Assembly (NCBI GenBank): GCA_031271965.1
Contig: JAISUS010000022.1
Span: 62,001 to 126,000 of the forward strand
DNA length: 64,000 bases
Direction: 5' to 3'
Origin: Prevotella sp.
GTDB taxonomy: Bacteria > Bacteroidota > Bacteroidia > Bacteroidales > Dysgonomonadaceae
Shown here: positions 8,273 to 14,880 of the stretch, one piece after another
Position numbering within the stretch: the first letter of the stretch is position 1
Layout of the letters: each line of letters opens with the position of its first letter
Program-made: the position numbers and the translations under genes
The notes under the pieces: model-generated
Databases searched by the model: none
Seen by the model: only the letters and a program-made list of their open reading frames with translations
Told to the model about the DNA's origin: nothing

Positions 8273-10060
8273 TTATTTATATAAAGGCCCATAAGTCTGA
8301 CATGCACGATAATCAGCACCTTCTTTATCCATACCGAAGGCAGCCCATACAGCAGGACGATAGATGTCATCTTCATGTACATTGTGCATACAAACAGGTA
8401 TACGAAGCATAGAGGCTAATGTGATAAGGTCAGCCCCAATGTGGCCATAGCTAATTGAACCGTGATTTGCACCCCAATTATTCATCACCGAATATACATC
8501 CTTAAAATTAGGATCACCGGTCAGGCGAGGCGCAAACCATGTAGTAGGCCAGCCTTTATCTGTGCGGTCATCCAGTATTTTATGAACTGCCGGATCGAGT
8601 TCAACTGACCAGCCTTCTGCTATTTGAAGCACAGGCCCTAAACCTTTTACTAAGTTTAGGCGTACCATTGTACATGGCATGCCTCCACGAGTAAGGAATT
8701 TAGAAGAAAAGCCACCTCCACGGAAATATTCACGGTTGGCAGGAACCCATCTTGTAGCATCGAGGCAAGCTTTAGCTTCCGCTTCACTGATTTCCCAGAA
8801 AGGCTTCATTGCAGGTTTGCCGTCCTCATCTTTTTGTTGTGCCGAACCATCTAGTGTAGCTGCCCCTGAATTGATAAGATGAATAATACCATTTGCTGCT
8901 TGCCCTTCCAGTTTTTTACCTGTCACACGCTCCACAGACTCAGGGCTCCAATATGTACGTACATCTGCAAATATCTGAGAAGTATTTGTCAATAAGTAAC
9001 CAAACAACATGGCTGTACCATTGAGAGCATCATTTTCTGTTGCCAGCACATAAGGTGCACGAATACCTGTCCAGTCGAACGAAGAATTCAGTATAGCCTC
9101 TGCAAAGTCTCCGTTAGGATAGAAGTCTGTCCATTGGCGTTGTCCTTGGAAACCTCCTGCAATAGCATTATGACCAAGAGCCTCTTCACCGAATCCCAGT
9201 TCTTTCAGTTTCGGGTTACCAACCATTAAGTCGCGCATAATAAGAGCCATTTTCACAACAAACTCCCAATCCCGGTCTTTTCCTTCGCGACTCTTCTGAA
9301 GGTCCTGTCTGTTACATATATCTTCGTTTTCTTTACAATTGGCTTTTGCCCAAGCTAATGCTTTTTCAAATTCTTCTTTATCGTAAATACCCTCTGTCAT
9401 ACGGCGGATAATTTCTACCTCATCCACGCCTTCGCAACGCATACCCAGGTAATCTTCAAAGAAATCAGTATTTACAATAGAACCTGCAATACCCATACAT
9501 ACAGCACCAATAGAGAGATAAGATTTGCCTCTCATTGTTGCAACTGCCAATCCGGCTTTCGCAAAGCGAAGAAGTTTTTCTTGCACATCGCCTGGTATTT
9601 CCGTTGTACCGGCATCTTGCACATCATGTCCATAGATACCAAAAGCGGGCAATCCTTTCTGAGCATGACCGGCTAGTACAGCTGCCAAATAAACGGCACC
9701 CGGACGCTCTGTCCCGTTGAATCCCCAAACTGCCTTCACCGTATGAGGTTCCATGTCCATAGTTTCGCTACCATAACACCAACACGGAGTTACAGTAATC
9801 GTTACGCCAACGCCTTCTTTACGGAATTTTTCTGCACAAGCGGCACTTTCGGCTACACGCCCGATAGTAGAGTCGGCAACGACACATTGGACAGGCGTTC
9901 CGTCTGGATATTTAAGGGTAGAAGTCAGTAAATCAACTACACTCTTTGCCATGTTCATAGTTTGGTTTTCGAGCGATTCACGCACACCACCCATACGTCC
10001 GTCAATAGTAGGACGGATACCAATTTTAGGCCAATCGCCTTGAAATCTTTTTTTTGTCAT
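8273..10060 (-). CDS. fucI: L-fucose isomerase
   Basis: This cytoplasmic, metal-dependent ketol isomerase turns L-fucose into L-fuculose (and often D-arabinose into D-ribulose). It is 595 residues, close to the 591 of E. coli FucI. Landmarks are [20 protein letters not shown] at the N-terminus, [13 protein letters not shown], the [16 protein letters not shown] segment with the Mn-binding acidic residues, and the C-terminal [17 protein letters not shown]. It is the first large gene of the fuc operon, and a 49-codon ORF lies 32 nt upstream. The family and reaction are secure. L-fucose is inferred from length, motifs and the fucA-fucK-fucP neighbours. Confidence 0.96.
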   Translation of the reverse strand: MTKKRFQGDWPKIGIRPTIDGRMGGVRESLENQTMNMAKSVVDLLTSTLKYPDGTPVQCVVADSTIGRVAESAACAEKFRKEGVGVTITVTPCWCYGSETMDMEPHTVKAVWGFNGTERPGAVYLAAVLAGHAQKGLPAFGIYGHDVQDAGTTEIPGDVQEKLLRFAKAGLAVATMRGKSYLSIGAVCMGIAGSIVNTDFFEDYLGMRCEGVDEVEIIRRMTEGIYDKEEFEKALAWAKANCKENEDICNRQDLQKSREGKDRDWEFVVKMALIMRDLMVGNPKLKELGFGEEALGHNAIAGGFQGQRQWTDFYPNGDFAEAILNSSFDWTGIRAPYVLATENDALNGTAMLFGYLLTNTSQIFADVRTYWSPESVERVTGKKLEGQAANGIIHLINSGAATLDGSAQQKDEDGKPAMKPFWEISEAEAKACLDATRWVPANREYFRGGGFSSKFLTRGGMPCTMVRLNLVKGLGPVLQIAEGWSVELDPAVHKILDDRTDKGWPTTWFAPRLTGDPNFKDVYSVMNNWGANHGSISYGHIGADLITLASMLRIPVCMHNVHEDDIYRPAVWAAFGMDKEGADYRACQTYGPLYK

Positions 10061-10092
10061 GATATTTTAGGTTTTAAATGGTTAAGTATTTT

Positions 10093-10242
10093 TTATTCCA
10101 GTTCCATTTTCAATACATAGATAGGATATTGAGGTTTATTTGCCTGATCGAATTGTACGTTCAAATCCTGATCTGTTTGTCCTTTAACTAAGACCGGGAT
10201 AAGAGAGTGAAAAAGCACGGTTAACAACAGTATTTTTCTCAT
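10093..10242 (-). CDS. 49-residue putative secreted peptide heading the fucose operon
   Basis: This short ORF is in the 361-nt gap upstream of fucI, same strand, stop 32 nt before fucI. It starts MRKILLLTVLF and has a clear signal peptide: two basic residues, a hydrophobic core to about residue 19, then VKGQ, a plausible signal peptidase I site. The mature part would be about 28 residues, rich in Asp, Gln and Pro, with no cysteine. The -7 box at 10271-10278 would start a transcript about 22 nt before this ATG, so it would be the first cistron. It could be a real secreted peptide, a leader ORF that tunes fucI translation, or the remnant N-terminus of a lost secreted enzyme such as a fucosidase. 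I do not recognise it. Confidence 0.5.
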   Translation of the reverse strand: MRKILLLTVLFHSLIPVLVKGQTDQDLNVQFDQANKPQYPIYVLKMELE

Positions 10243-10270
10243 GGCTTAAATAATATTGATTCGGGTGTAA

Positions 10271-10278
10271 CAAACATA
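10271..10278 (-). promoter_or_regulatory. -7 promoter box of the fucose operon
   Basis: On the minus strand this reads TATGTTTG, an exact TAnnTTTG match, 28 nt upstream of the small leader ORF. The divergent AraC gene starts about 140 nt away, so operator sites for it would fit between 10280 and 10420, an AT-rich stretch. Confidence 0.55.
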
Positions 10279-10421
10279 CGCCTAAAAGACCAGAATTACT
10301 TTCACTATACCGATGAAGCAATAGCACTTTTTCGATATTATAGTTAAATTATATTCTGCTATTTATTATAAATTAGTATATTTATATTTTGAAACCATAA
10401 TATAAAAACGATACCAATCAT

Positions 10422-11273
10422 ATGCACGGAATACTGGATCTAATACTACTTAATGTCGGTTATTCGGAGTTAAATGCAGATTGGAACTGGAAAGGAATCT
10501 ATAGCCCATTTGCTCGAATATATTACGTAGAAAGAGGAGAAGCAAGGACACGAATCGGAGGGAAATCATACCTATTAAAACCCGGTCATCTGTATTTAAC
10601 TCCTCCCTTCACTCTGCACGATGATGAGTGTGACAGTTATTTTTCTTTGTATTATATTCATTTTTATGAAAAAACGCCGAATAAAGAATCAATATTCGAC
10701 ATTTATAAATTCCCTATAGAAATAAAGGCTGACACGTTGGATTCATTATTAACAGAGAGGTTACTATATATAAATCCCGACCGCCACTTAAGACACTACG
10801 ACCCCAAACTATATGATAATCCGCCTACATTCTCCCAATATATTGCAGATAACAACCGGATGCCAATGCATTCCTCGATAGAAACTCAAGGCATACTGTA
10901 TCAGCTCATGTCCAAGTTTATGGAAACAGCCGAGATCAAGACGAACAATAGAGACGTTCGTATAAGCAAAAGTCTACAATATATACATGAGAATATAAAT
11001 AAAGATCTCTCTGTTATGAGTTTGTCTGATATAGCATGCCTCTCAGAAGATCATTTTATCCGTTTATTTCGAAACGAGATGGGACACACCCCGCTTAAAT
11101 ACATTAATTTAAAAAAAATAGAAAAAGCGCAACTACTACTTCTTACTACCGATACTCCAATCAGGGACGTTGCCTTTGAACTATCGATAGATAACATATC
11201 ATATTTTAACAGGATATTTAAACAATATACGGGAAAAACGCCGGGCGAATATCGTTCGGAATACAACAGATAA
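10422..11273 (+). CDS. AraC-family transcriptional regulator, divergent from the fucose operon
   Basis: This is a 283-residue one-component regulator. The N-terminal cupin-like sensing half (about 1-150) includes YYVERGEARTRIGGKSYLL and HLYLTPPFTLHDDE. The C-terminal half (about 183-283) holds two helix-turn-helix motifs: LSVMSLSDIACLSEDHFIRLF, then DVAFELSIDNISYFNRIFKQ and KTPGEYR. It is transcribed away from fucI, sharing a 361-nt intergenic region with the operon promoter, so it is the natural candidate for fucose control. Bacteroides fuc operons often use a GntR-type FucR instead, so this would be a different solution. It could also act on PUL1 just downstream. Confidence 0.88.
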   Translation: MHGILDLILLNVGYSELNADWNWKGIYSPFARIYYVERGEARTRIGGKSYLLKPGHLYLTPPFTLHDDECDSYFSLYYIHFYEKTPNKESIFDIYKFPIEIKADTLDSLLTERLLYINPDRHLRHYDPKLYDNPPTFSQYIADNNRMPMHSSIETQGILYQLMSKFMETAEIKTNNRDVRISKSLQYIHENINKDLSVMSLSDIACLSEDHFIRLFRNEMGHTPLKYINLKKIEKAQLLLLTTDTPIRDVAFELSIDNISYFNRIFKQYTGKTPGEYRSEYNR

Positions 11274-11294
11274 CACTACCTGAAAAAGTTTTAT

Positions 11295-11302
11295 TACATT
11301 TG
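11295..11302 (+). promoter_or_regulatory. -7 promoter box of the PUL1 regulator gene
   Basis: TACATTTG is an exact TAnnTTTG match, 34 nt before the ATG of the TPR/HTH regulator. It suggests the regulator is expressed on its own rather than by read-through from the AraC gene that ends at 11273. Confidence 0.5.
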
Positions 11303-11336
11303 TACGTTTTGATAACCTAATCGAATATCTCCCCAA

Positions 11337-12959
11337 ATGAGAAAACATTCAAAAATAATTATCTTTTTTCTTTTCATATCATGCACCTCTGCTTTTGCAA
11401 GCGATGAGGCGGATAAGTCGTTGAAAGAACTCGATAGTTATATAGATCAAAGGGATCATTACATTCAGTTACGCGAAAACCGTATAAATATCCTGAAACA
11501 AAGAATAGCATCGATAAACAATGACACTGAACGGTTTGAGATATACAGTTCTTTATTCGATGAGTATAAGTCTTATAAATATGATTCCGCATTTGTATAT
11601 GCACAGAAGTCTTTTGCTACTGCTCAAAAGCTTTCCGATCTGAATAAAGTTATTGAAGCAAAAAGGCAAATGGCTTTTTGTTATCTGTCGTCAGGCTTAT
11701 TTAAAGAGGCTTCGGATATAATGAAATCTATAGATATTGAGAATGCGCCGACAAATATAAAAAGAGATTATTATGTTTTGTTGGCACGCCTTTACTATGA
11801 TATGGCAGATTATAGCTTCGGGGAATATTTTAGTCAGGACTATATCAAATCGGGTATACAATACTGCGACTCAGCCATAACCTATCTACCAATAGAATCA
11901 TCGTCCGTATGGAGCACTGTCGGTCTTAAGCGTATGCAGCAACGAAACTTTCCTGCAGCAATCGATGCCTTTCAAACCCTATTGCGTTTACCTAATATAG
12001 ACGACCATACTTACGCTATTGCGACTTCCAGCATCGGATTTATGTATTCCGAAATGGGAGATACGGAAAAAGCTATATATTATCTTTCACAGGCTTCTAT
12101 CGGCGATATTAAATCTGCGACGAAAGAGGCCGTAGCACTACAAAACTTAGCCGGCATTTTATACAGGGAAGGAGATGTAAAACGTGCTAACAGTTATATC
12201 CGGATAGCAATGGAAGATGCTAACTTTTATAACGCCCGACACCGAAAGATTCAGATCAGTGCGATTCTCCCGATTATAGAAAAAGAGCGAATGGAGATGG
12301 TAGAGCGCCAAAGAAATGACCTCATCATATTTGCTTCGATAGTATCTTTGCTCTTTTTTCTCCTCTTAGCCGCCACCGTTATAATATACAAACAGGTAAA
12401 AAGACTTAGAAAAGCCCGGCAAACAATTCAACTCCAAAATAAAGACCTGAAATCGGCATATATAAAACTCTATGAAGCGAATGAAATTAAAGATGAATAC
12501 ATTGTCCAATCTCTGTATGGAAAATCTGAATACATAGACCGATTAGAAAATCTATATAAAATAATCAACCGGAAGATTATCGCCCGACAATATGATGATA
12601 TACGTTCATATCTTAAAGAAGATGATCTGAAAAAGGAACGGGAAAACATGTATTCATCTTTTGATGACACATTTCTCAGGCTTTTTCCAGACTTTATAGA
12701 AGGATACAATCATTTATTCAAACCGGAAGACTCTATTGGCCTCGACACAAACAAAGTTTTGACTCCCGAGCTACGAATATTTGCTCTGATCCGTCTAGGA
12801 ATACATGAAAGCGAACGCATTGCAAAATTCCTGGACTATTCAGTAAATACAATCAATACATACAAGACCAAGGTTAAAAATAAATCCATTATACCAAACG
12901 AACAGTTTGAACAAAAAATAATGGAAATTAAAACAGTAAGGACTGCCCCTCTTCAATAA
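11337..12959 (+). CDS. TPR/transmembrane/HTH PUL regulator (DUF6377-like, SusR-like layout)
   Basis: This 540-residue protein begins with a signal-like segment (MRKHSKIIIFFLFISCTSAF). A helical TPR region of about 300 residues follows, with units such as DDHTYAIATSSIGFMYSEMG and KEAVALQNLAGILYREGD. One strong membrane helix is near residues 327-350. Next comes a cytoplasmic coiled coil, then a C-terminal helix-turn-helix of LuxR type (LTPELRIFALIRLGI, then IAKFLDYSVNTINTYKTK). It would sense a periplasmic ligand and act on DNA directly, as described for B. thetaiotaomicron SusR, rather than through a hybrid two-component or anti-sigma system. It stands immediately upstream of and co-directional with PUL1, which it most likely controls. 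The DUF6377 name is from memory. Confidence 0.82.
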   Translation: MRKHSKIIIFFLFISCTSAFASDEADKSLKELDSYIDQRDHYIQLRENRINILKQRIASINNDTERFEIYSSLFDEYKSYKYDSAFVYAQKSFATAQKLSDLNKVIEAKRQMAFCYLSSGLFKEASDIMKSIDIENAPTNIKRDYYVLLARLYYDMADYSFGEYFSQDYIKSGIQYCDSAITYLPIESSSVWSTVGLKRMQQRNFPAAIDAFQTLLRLPNIDDHTYAIATSSIGFMYSEMGDTEKAIYYLSQASIGDIKSATKEAVALQNLAGILYREGDVKRANSYIRIAMEDANFYNARHRKIQISAILPIIEKERMEMVERQRNDLIIFASIVSLLFFLLLAATVIIYKQVKRLRKARQTIQLQNKDLKSAYIKLYEANEIKDEYIVQSLYGKSEYIDRLENLYKIINRKIIARQYDDIRSYLKEDDLKKERENMYSSFDDTFLRLFPDFIEGYNHLFKPEDSIGLDTNKVLTPELRIFALIRLGIHESERIAKFLDYSVNTINTYKTKVKNKSIIPNEQFEQKIMEIKTVRTAPLQ

Positions 12960-13001
12960 TTTTCTTATCTATAAAAAAATCTTTTGCCCAAAAAGAAATC
13001 A

Positions 13002-13023
13002 TTTCCGTTATATTTCCGTTATA
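13002..13023. repeat. perfect 11-bp tandem repeat upstream of PUL1
   Basis: TTTCCGTTATA occurs twice head to tail. The 11-bp period is about one DNA turn, so both copies face the same side of the helix, as paired binding sites for a dimeric activator would. It lies about 130 bp before the predicted -7 box. Confidence 0.6.
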
Positions 13024-13138
13024 TTTTAACATTCATCCAAAACGCTCAAAGCACTAATAAACAGAATATTAGTTTAAATACTTATATAATAACACTTATA
13101 TATTTCATTAGATACTTTAGGTTTTTATATTCCGGGAC

Positions 13139-13146
13139 TACATTTG
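13139..13146 (+). promoter_or_regulatory. -7 promoter box of the PUL1 operon
   Basis: TACATTTG matches TAnnTTTG and lies 90 nt before the first PUL1 gene, giving a leader of about 80 nt. Confidence 0.5.
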
Positions 13147-13235
13147 TATTATTCCGTACTCTACATTCAAATTCACAGTAAATAAAAATGCATCGTACGG
13201 AGTAAATAACTACTTATTAACCAAAAACAGTACCT

Positions 13236-13769
13236 ATGAAAATCTTGTCAAAGTATTTTACTACATTATTTTTGCTGACTGTCATACTCCCGTTCGTAGC
13301 ATGCAATGATACCGACGACGGAAACTTTGTACAGCCAATCACTTTATATGAAAAAATAAAAGGAGATTGGAAAACAACGTCTGTTAAGCAGATTGATGAA
13401 ATAGCCAAAGCAAACTCTCAGAGTCCGAGCGAAATGACTTTAACTAATCTATTCGATTTTTCAACCTTCTCAATCAAACTTAACGTAGATACCGACAATC
13501 AGCCGACGACTTATGAAATCGGAGGAAAATCGCCTGCTCTGTTTCCTACAACAGGCTTCTGGTCTCTGGATTATCCGTTCCCTAATACAGATGGGGCGTC
13601 TACTATCTTGATTCTGTATTCGGATGCAGCTAAAACGAATAAGACAGGAGAATTATCTATTACAGCCACTCCCGGTGCGGCTCAAGTATTAGAATTGAAA
13701 TTCACCCGAAAAACTAAAGGGACTGCCTTTGTTTCCTATGTCTATAATCTATCACCAAACAACGAGTAA
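13236..13769 (+). CDS. DUF5004-like lipoprotein of PUL1
   Basis: This is a 177-residue lipoprotein. The signal peptide is followed by the lipobox VACNDTDDG, whose acidic residues after the cysteine resemble a Bacteroidetes surface-export signal. The body contains IKGDWKTTSVKQIDE, TNLFDFSTFSIKLNVD, TTGFWSLDYPFP and a C-terminal strand VLELKFTRKTKGTAFVSYVYN. This recalls the lipocalin-like DUF5004 proteins found in Sus-type loci. It is the first gene of the PUL1 operon and ends 2 nt before the next gene. Accessory lipoproteins normally follow SusD, so a position before SusC is unusual. A role in glycan binding or assembly at the surface is inference. Confidence 0.68.
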   Translation: MKILSKYFTTLFLLTVILPFVACNDTDDGNFVQPITLYEKIKGDWKTTSVKQIDEIAKANSQSPSEMTLTNLFDFSTFSIKLNVDTDNQPTTYEIGGKSPALFPTTGFWSLDYPFPNTDGASTILILYSDAAKTNKTGELSITATPGAAQVLELKFTRKTKGTAFVSYVYNLSPNNE

Positions 13770-13771
13770 TC

Positions 13772-14866
13772 ATGAAAAAAGCAATATATGTTTTCATTGG
13801 ATTTCTGCTATTGTCATTAAACACTCTCAATGCACAACAAGCAATTGCAGATCCTGACAAAATGTGGACAGTTCCCTCTGTATATACGATGGACGAGCCT
13901 GTAACATGGTATTTTGACCTATCTAGCGCCTCTACCCTGGCCGATGGGGAAAACCTTTATTTGTGGATATGGGCTCCAACCAATCCTACCGGGAATCCTA
14001 TACCTATAAAATATGAAGGTGACAGAGTTTGGAGTATCAGTTTTACACCTACTCAATTCTTTAACATGACAGTAGAGCAACTCTTTGCCAATACTGAAAA
14101 TTTCTATTTCTTATTACGAGACCTGGATGGAAACAAATTAACAGGAACTCTGTCTTTTCCAAAAGTCAACTACATAAAGGAGTTCTCCGAAAGTGGAAAA
14201 GTAATAGATTTTGCACCGTCCAATTTCCAGTTAGGAAGTACACTCACCATTCTATTTAATTCCAATCTGGTAGACGGGTTCAATCCGGCTCCTTCTACAG
14301 TGCATATGCATGGAGGGCTAAATGATTGGGATGCTCAACAACAATTTCAAGCCTGGCTCCCCGAAATACGCGAAAAAACAAAATTCAGACATGTGGGCAA
14401 CGGCATATATAAGAAAGACCTGGTTCCTCAAACCTATTTCGGAGTTTCTGAAGAATATGAAATGGAAAATCTGGTTTTCTTAGTAGTAAAATATAATGGG
14501 AATGACGCTGCGCCGGACTGGGCGGGAGCATCTCCCGATTATAAGATTCTAGCACCTGATGCACCTATACCTCCTGCTCCGGTATTTTATTATTTCCCTC
14601 AAAAGTTCAGCCAGTTGGATATGCTTACATTGGTAAGGAAGAACAACGAAAGAGCTACTTCTCTGGAATATACCATTACTGCCGGAACCAAAAACATAAC
14701 AGGAGAGTTTAACGGAACTATGACTGAATTACGAGCGAATATAAATCTATTGAGTGAGTTGAACAGTGTTGGACCTATCAGCAAAATCGGTCTTGTTGTA
14801 AAACGCAATGGGATAGAGATTCTTAGGACAGACATTCCTCTGGTACCAACATCGGAATTAGAATAA
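13772..14866 (+). CDS. secreted PUL1 accessory protein, probable beta-sandwich glycan-binding protein
   Basis: This is a 364-residue secreted protein. A signal peptide ends near LNTLNAQQ and there is no lipobox cysteine. The rest is beta-rich and aromatic: EPVTWYFDLSSAS, LYLWIWAPTNPTGN, VWSISFTPTQFFNMT, then a second similar half with FNSNLVDGF and VHMHGGLNDWDAQQ. The LNDWD-type segments and exposed Trp residues resemble starch-binding modules of SusE/SusF type, but I cannot assign a named family. It lies 2 nt after the DUF5004-like gene and 14 nt before susC, so it belongs to the outer-membrane uptake block. Binding is inferred; no catalytic motif is visible. Confidence 0.6.
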   Translation: MKKAIYVFIGFLLLSLNTLNAQQAIADPDKMWTVPSVYTMDEPVTWYFDLSSASTLADGENLYLWIWAPTNPTGNPIPIKYEGDRVWSISFTPTQFFNMTVEQLFANTENFYFLLRDLDGNKLTGTLSFPKVNYIKEFSESGKVIDFAPSNFQLGSTLTILFNSNLVDGFNPAPSTVHMHGGLNDWDAQQQFQAWLPEIREKTKFRHVGNGIYKKDLVPQTYFGVSEEYEMENLVFLVVKYNGNDAAPDWAGASPDYKILAPDAPIPPAPVFYYFPQKFSQLDMLTLVRKNNERATSLEYTITAGTKNITGEFNGTMTELRANINLLSELNSVGPISKIGLVVKRNGIEILRTDIPLVPTSELE

Positions 14867-14880
14867 TAAACTGAAAAATC

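Larger units (their letters stand above)
12960..13235 (+). other. intergenic control region of PUL1
   Basis: This is the longest empty gap in the window, AT-rich and without a believable gene. It holds a perfect 11-bp tandem repeat TTTCCGTTATA at 13002-13023. It also holds an inverted repeat ACTAATA/TATTAGT at 13053-13073 and the -7 box at 13139. These are candidate regulator sites; nothing proves binding. Confidence 0.5.

Noticed and set aside
8188..8382. 64-codon minus-strand frame spanning the fucI end and the fucI-fucA gap
   Set aside because: It overlaps the 3' end of fucI in another frame and the intercistronic hairpin, with no coding character.
4724..10060. L-rhamnose rather than L-fucose operon, because the kinase is rhamnulokinase-like
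   Set aside because: The isomerase is clearly FucI in length and motifs, the permease is FucP-like, and Bacteroidetes fucose kinases commonly fall in this branch.
13002..13023. mobile-element target-site duplication
   Set aside because: The two copies are directly adjacent with nothing between them, and no transposase or terminal inverted repeats are present.
12984..13181. 65-codon plus-strand frame in the PUL1 control region
   Set aside because: It starts with TTG, is AT-driven with Ile/Tyr/Phe-rich composition, has no ribosome or family signal, and overlaps repeats and the promoter.
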